Assembly (NCBI GenBank): GCA_015039465.1
Contig: MU129999.1
Coordinates: forward strand, 306,671 to 370,670
Direction: 5' to 3'
Source: Phlegmacium glaucopus
Taxonomy: Eukaryota > Basidiomycota > Agaricomycetes > Agaricales > Cortinariaceae
DNA: 64,000 bases
The notes beneath the pieces are model-generated. The model was not told the origin of the DNA. It saw only the letters and a list, made by a program, of their open reading frames with translations, and searched no databases. Each line of letters opens with the position of its first letter. Position 1 is the stretch's first letter. The position numbers were made by a program, and so were the translations under genes. This document shows, in pieces, positions 44,287 through 55,608 of the stretch.

Positions 44287-44790
44287 AGTCTCTAGCATGA
44301 GGTGATAGTATGGAAGCAGGCGTTTTGTGCCCATACTCAACCAAAGACACCGCCAGAGTCAAGAACTCTTTGGGAGACCAGCAGGTTGGTAGCAGCCCAG
44401 TGTATCCCATCAGAAGGTGTCAAGGACGAGTTTGTTTACCATGCCCGTTTTCTTATTCTGCAACGCACAGCTTTGCTGGGTCATTACCCGCTATTATTTC
44501 CTTTGCAAGTAGTAACGATATTCAAGCTAACCTTTCGTCGTACAGGAAGGCAAGGTTCTCTGATGGGCAGAGGATATCCTTAATGTTTTCGGAGGAGCGC
44601 TGCCGGACAATTGAAATAGGTTCTCTTTGTGTAAAAGAACTAGCTGTGGCCCGCCACGCTTTAGAAATTGGATTGTCGATTCCCTCAAGGCACTTGGGGT
44701 CTTCAGACTTCAGAAACTTCAGAGGCTGGGGAGTTAGGGATAGGTGCATCGGGAGGCATTCCGGTTCAGATCGAAGTCGCAACCAGTCGC

Positions 44791-44860
44791 GCCGAAGCAT
44801 TACCTAAATCAGGATGACTCGAACCCTGCACCGAGGCAAATTCAAGCTCTATAAGAACCT
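44791..44860 (+). promoter_or_regulatory. Promoter of small gene B
   Basis: GCCGAAGCATTACCTAAATC at 44791-44810 is followed by CTCTATAAGAACC, a TATA box about 146 bp before the ATG. A pyrimidine-rich tract lies between the TATA box and the ATG. Confidence 0.55.
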
Positions 44861-44995
44861 AGGGGACCCTTTTTTACCTCAGGAACCTTTTCCCACCTCT
44901 CTCACTTTCTCGCGCCAAAAATCTCACTTTCAACTGTCTTTTCGTTTTTCCCTTTCCTTCATCCACGATTCCACTTATTTTGACCCACCGACCAC

Positions 44996-45453
44996 ATGTC
45001 ACCCTATCGTAAACCTCTGCCGTCATTCACGCTCGTTCTTACATCTGGTCACCATTCCTTTCGTCCAGCTACCATTCAACTGTCCTCGGCAATGCCTCCA
45101 GATTTTTTGATGGTACACATTTGACCAAGCCTGTCATTTTCGTTGATTTTAACCCATTTATCACCAGAAAACCATTGACTTACGCCACGATTCTTCGGAC
45201 GATGAATTCGTTGAGAACCGCGATGAGATTGTCGATTCGCAGGCTGCCTTCGAGGAACAACCTGGGACCTTTGATCATGTAGCAGAGCAAACTAGTACTA
45301 ACTCCATCAAGGTATGTATATTTCTAACCATCAACGCCCCATATCCTGTATTGATACTCTGATCAGCAGAATTTTTTATTCCTCATTCACAAACTCGTAA
45401 ATCATAAACGGAAGTTCGTTACTCGCAAGAACGGACAAAATGACCGCCCTTAA
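44996..45453 (+). CDS. Small-protein family member B (3 exons, 114 aa), unrecognised
   Basis: Exons 44996-45112, 45168-45311 and 45370-45453, both introns phase 0 (55 and 58 nt). The protein starts MSPYRKPLPSFTLVLTSGHH; exon 1 ends DFLM, exon 2 starts KTIDLRHDSSDDEFVE and ends SIK, and the last exon is NFLFLIHKLVNHKRKF with a basic tail. Exon 2 is the fused equivalent of exons 2 and 3 of A and D. It is nearly identical to C. An alternative acceptor 3 nt upstream would add one Gln. Confidence 0.68.
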
Positions 45454-46900
45454 CTAGACCGTCTCTGTGCGGTCAACGCATATCTTCCAAAATATTTTGT
45501 CAATAGCGGCCGCGAGAGAAACAAGACTTCTATATGTTAATATTTACCAGTACCAATGTAGCCAATGCAGCCAACCCGGCCCAACCGATCTAAGACCCAG
45601 TCTTAGCCGCCCCTACACCCTTCTAGATGTACCATATGTGACATAAAACACACCCTTACTTGCGTTTGGATAATCTTGACCTGCTAATGTATGTTTTTTT
45701 CCTTTGAAAGGTTCATGCTGATCAATATATTTTGACCAGATTCATTTCTTTGAGGAAGCCGTTGGAAGAATGCAAGACTGGAGCTGTCTGTCGAGGAGAA
45801 GATGGCACTCCAGCGGTTTATATCCCACATTAATAACCATCAGTCGTTTTGAACATATTAACTACCCTGCGCCGAGAAGTGAATATAGTATTGGGTAGAG
45901 CAATCCTTATAAGTAGAAGCTGCGAAATTGTTCATCAACTCCAAAGTAGAAGGTCGGTTTGGGACATTGACAATTATTAAGCAGCGGCGAATGAAGGTAG
46001 TTGCGGCTGTGTCATCTCGATATTTTCGAATGAAAGCTTTCTACCTCTCGGGGACAAAAAGTGCAGAAGCTCTCCTGATACTAGAATCTCCCTGTCGTCT
46101 GCCACTTGGTTAGAAACTGTCGGAGAGCGAGACGCGACCAGATAATGAAACACCTTCAAACGCCGTCATAATTGACGCGGCATAGGATTAAGATTTCAAC
46201 AACATACATGACCCCAGGGGCCATATGTCGGAAGACTTCAGTAGTTTATGTTTGATATTTGCTTGTTGTCTGAAATTAAAACCAGTCCTTTCAATCAGAT
46301 TGGCTTTTTGCTAACTTGAATGATCAGCATAGAAACGTAGATATAGCTTCACGATCAATGGGCAACGAAAAGGGTTCTGCCTGTCGAGAAGATAGCACCC
46401 AGCAGTTCATGTTATTAGAAATAGTTGACCTCTATTTTGCAAATCCTAATTAAATTTCCGTTCTCTCAGTCTGGCATCTTGACGCTGCTGGCTTCATTGT
46501 CTCTAAACGACTTGGGGCCTCAGTACGATTGGTATCAGTCTGCTGATACATACCTACTTTATCTCTTTTTCGTCTGCGTTTGCGCGCTGTCAGTGTAATC
46601 TTCCATTCGCATCGAAAAGCCGAAAGTTTTTACGTTATTCAAGGATTGTTATGCTTTATATCAGTATGGGGCTCGTATGATAAACTTGGCTCTTACCTTA
46701 CATGGAAAATTTATTGCGCGGAGGCCTTCTAATAGTTCCAGAGCAGGAGAGGAGACCGAAGAAGGGTTTCCATATTACAGTCCAGGAGAAAGAACATAGT
46801 GGGCAAGAGACCTTAGCTTGTTTCCGATGTATGAGGAATGTTGGGTACCACTGCAATCTTATAGTGCATGGGTGCAAGAACAGATCGCCAAACCACACGA
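45454..46900. other. Unit 2 tail and unit junction, no supported gene
   Basis: 45700-46200 is matched in unit 3 (49580-50100). The stretch 46380-46900 has no obvious match and no supported gene. Confidence 0.4.
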
Positions 46901-48007
46901 ACGGTTGCATCTATACTGGGAGGTGTTGTGGGTCTGAATGGGCGTAGATTAATCAAGGCCACAGTTTGGCCAGGGATGTCCAGAGACTGTTACAGTACAG
47001 ATTTGGAAGTTCCACATTCGCGACACTGGGACAAGCGCCTCTGTCATCGGGCCTTGAGCGATTGGTTTGTTGGGGTGTTGAGTGACGAAAATTGGCATTT
47101 CGGGCAGTAGACTGCAATAGAAAGTCGCTGTATTGACCAACTTCATAATATAACTGGAAAAATATACCTCGCCGATATACGACGGTGAAAAAATAACATA
47201 TGGCAGTCAGAGCAATTTGGCGGAGAATAGAATTGAAGACGGATGCTAGCAAATTTGTTGTGTGACCTTTGAAACACCGCTACTCAACACAAACGATCCT
47301 CCTCCATCCTGGCTTCTCAGTTAACCACCACCACAACGTCATGGCTTCATAAAATATACACTCACCGTCTGGTATATTCACCTCCTCGTTAGTCGACGTA
47401 GCAAGGTTTAACGGTCATAGCACGATGTCGCGAATGTCTTCAATTCATATATGCCACAAGTGCAATTTCATTCGACAAATATTCCAGCATAGGAAATGGG
47501 CATTATGAGCGGAGATATAGGTGCTTAACCTTATGCCGAGCCCTTACAACTGGCGTTGAAGTGGTCATAGTGTCCTGTTAGGCTTGGATTCAGACACAGT
47601 GGGCGACAGTCAAATTGCACGATGGAGCAGGAAAAGCCTATAGTTCACTAGCATTCAAGACTGTTGTCTTCTGGGCCTCATGGGGCTTCTTGTTGCTGAA
47701 AACCGATGCAAGAATACTTGTGGCAGGCATCGAGGTTGGCCGCAAGTATTCCGACATGAAAACATTCACATCTTATTCAGAAAAATCAGGCCTCTAGTCC
47801 GGTGAGTGTTTTGTTTTTTTGACTTGTATGGTTCTTCTGCGCTTTGGATGCTTGGAGTTCTATCCATTTTTTATGCGTTGAACTTGAGTACGCAGGCATC
47901 TTCAGGATTCTTGCTGTATACGGCCGTTTGCCTGATATTCCTGCCATGGTTATTGTTGGAATCTTGGTCACACCTCAAAGTCGTGCTGTTCGTGTCAAAT
48001 CATGAAT

Positions 48008-48083
48008 ACCATGGTGGACGGTTAAAGAGTAACAATGCTCTGACTCACTGCTTTGGTTGTGACGTGAGTGTGACGACTGTCAC
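48008..48083. promoter_or_regulatory. Conserved block of unit 3
   Basis: ACCATGGTGGACGG, CTCTGACTCAC and GTGACGTGAGTGTGACG...GTCAC. Confidence 0.4.
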
Positions 48084-48682
48084 GTAGCGTCTGGCAGTAC
48101 TCTTCAGTCGGTGGGTAACGTGGCAGAGGGCTCGGGGCGATAGAAAGAGGACGTTCGAGATACGCTGGATAGTATGGAAGCAAATGTTTCGTGCCCATAC
48201 TCAGCACCGCTAGAGTCAGAGACCAATAAGTTGACCTTTGAGGGTGGTAGCAGGTTGGCAGCAGCCCGGCGTGCGCATCCCGTTGAGCAGTTTGAGAAGG
48301 CATCCAAGGAAGAGTTTGTTTACCGTGTCTGTCCTTTTATTCTGCAACGTACCAGCTTTGCTAGGTTGTTGTCCCTGTTCTTTCCTTTGCAAGTAGTAAT
48401 TATCGTCGAGCTGACCTTTCGTCATACAGGAACTCACGGTTCTCATGGGAAACTATAATGAGAGCAGAGATTACCATCAATATCTGCGGAGGAGTGCTGC
48501 TGCGCAGTTGAGATGGGTGCAAAGAACTAGCTCTTACCCGCCACTCCTTAGAAGTTGGAATGTCGGTTCCGTCAAGGTCCTTAGGGCTTTTGAGTCTCCA
48601 GACTTCAGAAACTTGGTTGGAGAGTTAAGGATAGGTGCCTCGGGATGCATTCCAGTTCAGATCGGAGTCGCAACCAGGTCGC

Positions 48683-48750
48683 GCCGAAGCATTACCCAAA
48701 TCAGGACAGCTTGAGCCCTGCACCGAGGCAAAGTCTAGCTCTATAAGAAC
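48683..48750 (+). promoter_or_regulatory. Promoter of small gene C
   Basis: GCCGAAGCATTACCCAAATC followed by CTCTATAAGAAC about 150 bp before the ATG, as in gene B. Confidence 0.55.
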
Positions 48751-48891
48751 ATGACCCTTTTTTTTTACCTCAGAACCTTTTCCCCACTTCTCTCCCAGTT
48801 TCTCGCTCCAGAAATCTCACTTTCAGCTTCCAACTGTCTTTTTTCGTCGCCCTCCCTTTACCCACGATTCCACTTATTTTGTCCAGACCAC

Positions 48892-49354
48892 ATGTCGCCC
48901 TATCGTAAACCTCTGCCATCATTCACGCTCGTTCTTACATCTGGTCACCATTCCTATAGTCCAGCTACCATCCAACTGTGCTCTGCAATACCTCCAACCG
49001 CTCCAGAATTTTTGATGGTACACATTTGACCAAACCTGTCATTTTCGTTGATTTTAACTCATTTATCTCCAGAAAACCATTGATTTACGCCACGATTCTA
49101 CGGACAATGAATTCGTTGAGGTTCGTGACGAGAATGTAGATTCGCAGACCGTCTTCGAAGGAGAACCACCTGCGACCTTTGACCACGTAGCAGCGCAAAC
49201 TAGTACTCGTTCCGTCAAAGTATGTATATTTTTAATCGTCAAGCATACCGTATTGAAACTGTTATCACAGAATCTTTTTTTCCTCATTCACAAACTCGTA
49301 ACTTTTAAATGGAAGTTTGCTGCTTGCAGGAACGGACCGAATGTTCCCCCTTGA
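48892..49354 (+). CDS. Small-protein family member C (3 exons, 118 aa), unrecognised
   Basis: Exons 48892-49017, 49073-49219 and 49271-49354; introns of 55 and 51 nt, both phase 0. It starts MSPYRKPLPSFTLVLTSGHH like B; exon 1 ends EFLM, exon 2 starts KTIDLRHDSTDNEFVE and ends SVK, and exon 3 reads NLFFLIHKLVTFKWKF. Differences from B include small in-frame length changes (3 and 1 residues) and substitutions, with no stop or frameshift, so the reading frame has been kept since the duplication. Confidence 0.68.
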
Positions 49355-50300
49355 CTAGACTCTGCGGTCAACCCATATCTTCGACAATATTCTGTCGACG
49401 GCGGCCACGAGAGAAGCAAGGATATCTATATGTTAATAGTTGCCGATACCAATCTAGCTAACCGATCTAGTACCCAATCCCACCCTACACCATAATCCTT
49501 CCCTTACAGATGTACCATATGTAACATAAGCAATATCTTGCTTGCGTTTGGATAATCTTGACCAGCTGCTAAGGTATGCTTTTTCCCCCTTGAAAGCTGC
49601 ATGCTGATGAAGAATTTTGACCAGATTCATTTGTTTAACCAAGCCGTTGGACGATTTTGCAAGCTGTCCGTCGAGTAGAAGATATCATACATTAATAATC
49701 AGTCGTTTTGACCATGTTCGGCCGCCTTTCCTCGAGAAGTGAATGTGAAATATGAATGGAATAACATTAGGTAGAGCCATCCTCATAGACGCTGCCATAG
49801 CGTTCATCATCCAGCACCTCCAAAGCGGGAGGTCGATTTGAAGCATTGAAAATTGAACAGTGGCGAATAAAGGCATTTGCGGCTGTGTCACCTTAGATGT
49901 TTTCGCTGGACAACCTTTATTTCGAGGGAAAAATGTGCCGATGTGGAGAAGCTCTCCTCAGTCCTGATAGAATCTCTTTAACGTCTGCAAATTGGAAGAG
50001 TGTCGTTTTGCTCACATTTTTGTTTGGTCTCAACTGCCGTTAGAAACTGTCGGAGAGCGAGACGTGACCAAACACTCAAACACCTTCAAACGCTTTACTA
50101 GCAGTTAGGAGAAGGAAACACTTCAACAACATCCACGACAGTGTGAACTGAGTATGACGTCAGTCGTTTAAGCTTGGCATTTGTTGGTTATCCAAGATAT
50201 AGTTGTTTCAATCGGATTGGTTTTTTACTTAGGCCAATAATCAGCACCAGAAACGTAGATCATTAGCGTGGAGCTCTTGCTTTCTCCATAGTCAACCGAA
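49355..50300. other. Unit 3 tail, no supported gene
   Basis: Matches the tail of unit 2; no gene supported. Confidence 0.4.
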
Positions 50301-50301
50301 G

Positions 50302-50643
50302 TTGGGAAGAGGTCGAGATTTCACCGTGGTATTTGGGTCAAAGGTTCAATTTGAAACTTGGGATCGAAGTTTGAAAGATGCGATCTCCGCGTCTGAGGCT
50401 TTCAATGAGAGTATGATATTTTGCGGCTGCAAGTCTGATCAAGATGTCAAGAGGCTTACCTCAGTGAATGAGTCTCCATTCTGGACGCAGGTAGACAAAT
50501 ACCAGGGGAGAGTCCTCACTTTGAGGATGATGTTGAGGATGCTGGAGACCTTATTGGAGGCTTCACAAAAACCAAGAAATGCCGGCCTCAGGCGTGTCCA
50601 CACTGACCACATAAAACTAAGTTCCTTCGATAGACGCAGGTAG
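50302..50643 (+). CDS. Open frame, unrecognised
   Basis: 113 codons, soluble and charged (MGRGRDFTVVFGSKVQFETW..., LTLRMMLRMLETLLEASQK). No intron signals, motifs or paralogue in the other units were found. It could be a chance frame or part of a lost gene. Confidence 0.2.
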   Translation: MGRGRDFTVVFGSKVQFETWDRSLKDAISASEAFNESMIFCGCKSDQDVKRLTSVNESPFWTQVDKYQGRVLTLRMMLRMLETLLEASQKPRNAGLRRVHTDHIKLSSFDRRR

Positions 50644-51678
50644 GTCCTTTCCAGTCGGCAAGCGGGCAGGCTGCTTGGAAACTAAGGCCACAAAATCCAT
50701 TGTCCAACGAACTGCCAGATGATCAAAAAATTGACGGCTACAAGGATTCTTCGGCCCTGCATTTTTTACGCGTTGGGAGTTTCTGAAGGAAAAAGAATGA
50801 TATGATACGAAGGACGTCCTAGAAATACAAGACGAATATTATCAAAATTATTTCCCGTAAATCTGAGACGGTAGAAAGGAAGAACTAGAGATTGCCACGC
50901 AGTAGGGACTGCGAGGCGGATGTAACTCGTTTGAGACACTGTGACCACAAGTGGCCTGTATGTAATCAACCACTGCAGGTCCATATCCAGTGACTCCCAC
51001 TTTCTTGTATTGACCGTCGTCGTTCCATTATATGTGATTAGGGAGGGGCATATTAGGTCCTGTTAGAGTATCTGGGCTTCCCCTATGCCACACGTATGAG
51101 GAGAATTCTGTTGACAATCATCCAGAAAATACCCGTCACAACTGGACGACATATCTTGATCAGTCATTAGCCAACATTCACTCGCACTGGGATTGACTAG
51201 TACGGATGTTGATTCCTATTCATTGGAGATTCTGATGGGGTGGAACGGCCAGGCCAAACCACGCAACAATCCAGCTAAAGCCAGTGGTTCACCGCTGACA
51301 TCCTTGAGGCGTCTTCTGGGCCATCGTAACTCGGATGTTAATTTCTTCCAACGCAGCTGCCAGTTAGGATGATCGCCGACGATTCGCCGTCTGGGACTCG
51401 AAGAATGTCGCATATCTCAAGCAGAAAAATCCGACTCAAACGCCAGTCGGTGAGTCTTTCTTTCAAATTCATTTCTCTCGGACTTTCTTTGGTCTTCCGC
51501 AACTTGGGTATCCTGAAAGACTTTGGGTCCCCTGCTGTATCTTGCTGGCCATGTTCTTTGCTCCCTTTTTGCTTTTTGGGGCAGTGATAGCTTGATAACA
51601 TCTGGCTCTCCCGGCGCCGGAAGCTCCCCAGGTTTGCACCTCACCTCAATAGCATTATTTTTTTTCGTTGAAAATCAT

Positions 51679-51743
51679 CAATACGTGGTCCAAAGATAGA
51701 TGATGCTCACTGACTCGCCATAGTGTGACTGTGATAATGTCAC
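51679..51743. promoter_or_regulatory. Conserved block of unit 4
   Basis: ATCATCAATACGTGGTCCA, CACTGACTCGC and GTGACTGTGATAATGTCAC; the CCATGG core seen in the other units is lost. Confidence 0.35.
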
Positions 51744-52402
51744 ATGTATGTGGTGCGGCTCATCGAGTACGACAATTTGGAAGCAGCTAGAGGCACCGGT
51801 GGACATATTATAGGGAGCGGAATCATCCCACTTGTGTTGTGAAGCATGGTTAGGGATGCATCAATTGGAATAACCCCGCGGTTGTTGGAACATAGTCTAG
51901 CCAGGGTCCAGGATGAGATGGGTTCCTCGAGGCTTGAGTCTGGTTGCTACCAGCATGGGTGGGAAAGCGCAGCCCCTTATATTGAGACGAACAGGCTGTT
52001 CATCTGGCCTTCTATCATGACCCTGTCGCATTCTAGGGTGGATAGACCACTCATCTCCGTTGTTTTTATTTGCAATTGCAAGATGTGGCTGACTAGTCCT
52101 GACTGCGGCAGGGGAAAGCAAGGGAAAGACCTATTGATCATGATGGCTTTTGATTCGCGAAGGGTCAGGCTGAATGATACAGTCTGAATGATACTATCTG
52201 CGGGATGAGGGAAGGATATTATCGAGGTACTTGATTTTCAATAGATCAATACCTTTCGCTAAATTGTCCGTCAAAGTTTTCCATTCGTAGCCTTTCGATT
52301 ACTTGTTGAACAGAGGGCGTCTAGGCCGCCAATTATTTCAGTTCACTGATAGACGGAAGGGGCATGTATGGAGATGAAACCGTTGTTTTCAGTGCATAGT
52401 CG

Positions 52403-52430
52403 CGTCAAGGCATTACTCAATCGAGGATGG
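52403..52430 (+). promoter_or_regulatory. Upstream block of small gene D
   Basis: GTCAAGGCATTACTCAATCG corresponds to the block upstream of genes A-C, 142 bp before the ATG. No clear TATA box follows. Confidence 0.45.
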
Positions 52431-52571
52431 TTTTTTTTCGTCTGATTGGCAAACATTGTTTCAAAGAAGCTCCTTTCAGCTGAGGGTTCTCTTTCCATAC
52501 ATCCTCCCAGCCTCATTTCGGGTATTTTGGCACTTGTGCTCTTTTACCACATCCAATTCCCTCGTTTTTCT

Positions 52572-53129
52572 ATGGCACATTCGCACATCCGACTACCGTC
52601 TTTCAGTCTCGTCCTTACATCTAGCTGGCATTCTTTACACGGATATCCAACCGCTGGCTTTGATCCTTGCGCCTCACACACAATGCTTCCATTTGTCGTC
52701 GACCACTTAATGGTAATTACGCCGTTTTTGTGTGGCAGATGTCATGAGCGCTAACCTTTCTTAACTCTAGAAAACCAACGAACTAGGTGGTGAGCCAGCG
52801 GACGCCAATCTGCCGATGGCCTATTTAGACGAGGCTGTGAGTTGGGTATCTTCTGGTGGATTGTCAACAGACTCATACACGCTTTGTGTCGCACAGACTG
52901 TACAAGTTGGCCATGGGGACACCATCCTAAAGGAGGAAGAACTCTCAACTACTCACGGTACAAAAAAAGACACTGTTAGTGTCACCAAGGTATGTGCATG
53001 CCTTAAATTTAGAACACACGTCCGTCTTTATAATCAATTTACTCGCAGCAACATATCTTGACAGCCATTCATTCCCTCAAAAAGAAACTGTCTGGAATGA
53101 CTAAATCCTCTACGCGCCGAATGTTTTAA
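52572..53129 (+). CDS. Small-protein family member D (4 exons, 126 aa), unrecognised
   Basis: Exons 52572-52712, 52771-52836, 52897-52989 and 53049-53129; all introns phase 0 (58, 60 and 59 nt). It starts MAHSHIRLPSFSLVLTSSWH; exon 1 ends DHLM, exon 2 starts KTNELGGEPADANLP, exon 3 starts TVQVGHGD and ends VTK, and the last exon is basic (LKKKLSGMTKSSTRRMF). The intron between exons 2 and 3 matches that of A, including an acceptor followed by ACT; because its length is a multiple of 3, retention would also leave the frame open. Confidence 0.62.
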
Positions 53130-53510
53130 TCTATCTGTCTTCCCACTCAAGTAGTCTTGTGGCTCTCAGAGTCTCACCAAAACAGACAACGTCCATCTTG
53201 GGCTCTGAACTTAGCGGACGATTTATGTCTTCTGTACCAGTAATAGATCCAAGAGTAGAATTCGTAGAGTCGTTATTGTACACATGCTTTTGCGAAAATT
53301 ACATTTGCCTTTTTTTCTCTTGCACTTGGCACCTTGGTTGGCGCCGGTGACCGTTTCCTTACAAGTATACGGTTGAACTTATATTATAAGTGTCCTTAGA
53401 AAAAGACACGTAATATGGTCTGACTAAGGGAGACTAGGTTGGTTCACACTGGTGTTTACGTAATCAGAAAATCTAGCAAGTCTGGTGACGGTAGTACTTT
53501 GGTAGTACTT
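53130..53510. other. Intergenic, upstream of LCB1
   Basis: Contains TTATATTATAAG near 53373 as a possible core promoter; nothing else seen. Confidence 0.4.
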
Positions 53511-55427
53511 ATGATGAACAGCTCTTCAACGACACTGGCGCCGCTCTTCGGTTTCTTGGAATACACCCTTACAACTGCTCAAACTACTTTTGACAAACTC
53601 CCTGGCTCAGCCGTCATCCAGCGATATGTGAAAAGTTCACACCAGAACGATCCAGGAAGGACTATTCTGGAACTTATTCTTGTCGTATTTGCCATTCGAA
53701 CTTTATTACAGTCGCGCACAAGAGCAGAAAAAAGCGGGAAACATTTCATTCAGTTCACCGGAAACGTATGTATATATTAATTGATTAACTGTTCAACCCG
53801 GGCGAATTTACAATTTTGTTTCTCCTTTCTTCAGGAAATAGATGATTTGGTCGATGAATGGATACCAGAGCCTCTGGCTCAACCCTTGTCGGCAATAGAA
53901 CAATCTGATTTAGCAGCTGTACCAATCATAGCTGGCCCAAATGGCCCCAAACCCAAGTTGGTCTCTACAGGGAAGACAGCTGTCAATCTCGCCAGCTACA
54001 ATTTTACTGGTCTCTCTGGTAACGAACACATCAAACAGCGAGCTGTAGAAATCTTGCGCAAGTACGGTCTGGGGAGCTGTGGGCCTCCAGGTTTCTACGG
54101 GACACTTGGTAAACTACTCCTTTCTTGTTCCAACTTTAATAGGAGCTAACTCTCCGCTTACAGATGTTCATATGGATCTGGAGAACGATATTGCAGACTT
54201 CCTCGGTGCTGAATCTGCCATTCTATATTCACAAGGCTTTTCCACCATTTCTTCGGTCATTCCTGCATTCTGCAAACGTGGGGATATCATTGTCGCCGAC
54301 CGTGGAGTGAACTTTGCCATCCAAAAGGGAATTCAAATATCTAGGTCTACCGTTCGATGGTTTGACCATAATGATTTGAATAGTCTTGAGGAAGTCCTTG
54401 TTGCGGTTGAGAAGGAAAGAAAGAAACGTCGAGGGCCCTTGACTCGCAGATTCATCGTTACTGAGGGAATCTTTCAGAAAGATGGTGCAATGGTAGATTT
54501 GCCCAAATTGGTTCGTGATAAAAATATTTCTTGTGTCAACAACTTTTAAAACTTCTGATCCTTCTTCAGATTGAGCTCAAATTAAAGTATAAATATCGTT
54601 TGGTGCTCGACGAGAGCTTCTCGTTTGGTACTGTCGGAAGGACCGGACGCGGTTTGACCGAACTTTATAATGTTCCTGTAAGTCCTCACACAAGCCTATT
54701 TTATCCTAATCTCAACTTCAAAACGAAAGGCTTCCAAAGTTGACATGCTTCTTGGATCTATTGCTATCGGCCTTTGCTCATCTGGAGGTTTCTGTGCTGG
54801 TTCTCGAAACATCATTGACCACCAGGTTTGTTTTGTTACATTGAAATGTGGAAATCAAATTTCTCATCCTTTTCTTCAATTTTCCTACAGCGTATCAATG
54901 GACCTTCCTTCGTTTTCTCAGCTTCTCTACCTGCTCTTCTCGCCGTTAGCGCCTCTGAAGGTATTAACATCTTCCGTAACACCCCATCCATATTCGAAAC
55001 TCTCCAAGAGAACGTCTGTGCTGCCCGTGCCATCCTGGATCGTCTTGATTGCATCACTATCCCTTCTCACCCTGCTTCTCCTATTATCCACATCTACGCC
55101 CGTCAACAATCACCATCTTTCTTACATCCTTCTTCTGCTTTGATGTCTCCGTCCAAATATCCGCAGCATTCTGCTGCATCTACGAAAGATGCGGGACGAG
55201 AATCGGATTATGATGCAGAGGAGAGGGCGTTGCAAGATGTTGTAGAGGAGACATTGGCTCAGGGTGTTATTGTGACTAGGGCCAAGAGATTGAAGGGACA
55301 GGAGATGATGGAGACAAGACCAAGTATTCGTTTAGCTATGACGAGTGCGTTATCGAAGAAGGAGACAGAGAAGGCGGTGGGTGTGCTTAAAGCTGTGCTT
55401 GTCAAGGTGTTGGGAAAGAAACGATGA
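53511..55427 (+). CDS. LCB1: Serine palmitoyltransferase subunit 1 (6 exons, 538 aa)
   Basis: Exons 53511-53765, 53835-54108, 54164-54510, 54570-54677, 54730-54825 and 54891-55427; all junctions keep frame. It is the regulatory/structural partner of Lcb2 in the ER enzyme that condenses serine with palmitoyl-CoA, the first step of sphingolipid synthesis. A hydrophobic N-terminal segment ([16 protein letters not shown], about residues 50-65) is the ER anchor. The fold-I aminotransferase core shows [39 protein letters not shown] and [18 protein letters not shown]; after SSGGFCAGS there is no PLP-binding Lys, as expected for Lcb1. The length is near yeast Lcb1. The start at 53511 was chosen because upstream codons (ATG at 53439) lie in a less protein-like stretch. 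Confidence 0.93.
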
Positions 55428-55608
55428 AACATACATTCATGACACTCTGCTCCCACCAAGTATCATATTATTACCTGTCAATAAACATGGTAAAACACCT
55501 TATGAATATTACTATTATTTTAAGCAATGAATTGGAGAATGCTATTTACAGAGATATTTTGAACACTCTTGATGGCTAAGAATAAGGGTGGTGGAAGGCA
55601 AATAATCA

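Larger units (their letters stand above)
42350..46300 (+). repeat. Tandem repeat unit 2 of 4
   Basis: This unit has a close relative 3.9 kb downstream (unit 3). 43774-44180 and 47570-47960 are nearly identical, including an exon-like frame LHDGA-KAYSSLAFK...SYSEKSGL and a gtgagt...acag/gcag intron. 45930-46165 and 49790-50090 share the GTTAGAAACTGTCGGAGAGCG block. The start overlaps a stretch shared with unit 1. Confidence 0.65.
46900..50640 (+). repeat. Tandem repeat unit 3 of 4
   Basis: Aligns with unit 2 at an offset of about 3.9 kb (small-gene ATG at 48892 against 44996). Shared blocks: TATACGACGGTGAAAAAATA (47177; 43215 in unit 2), CTTTGAAACACCGCTACTCA (47267), the exon-like frame, the regulatory block and the small gene. 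Confidence 0.65.
50302..53200 (+). repeat. Tandem repeat unit 4 of 4 (most diverged)
   Basis: It keeps the gtgagt intron region (51420-51590, with CAGAAAAATC as in unit 2), the regulatory block, the ATTACTCAATCGAGGATG block and the small gene D. Its left part (50302-51200) contains an open frame (50302-50643) that I do not recognise and that has no counterpart in units 2 and 3. Confidence 0.5.

Noticed and set aside
38720..53200. Mating-type locus with pheromone precursors
   Set aside because: Small tandem genes made me consider it, but none of the four proteins ends in a CaaX box, no STE3-like receptor or homeodomain was found, and the gene context does not match known MAT regions.
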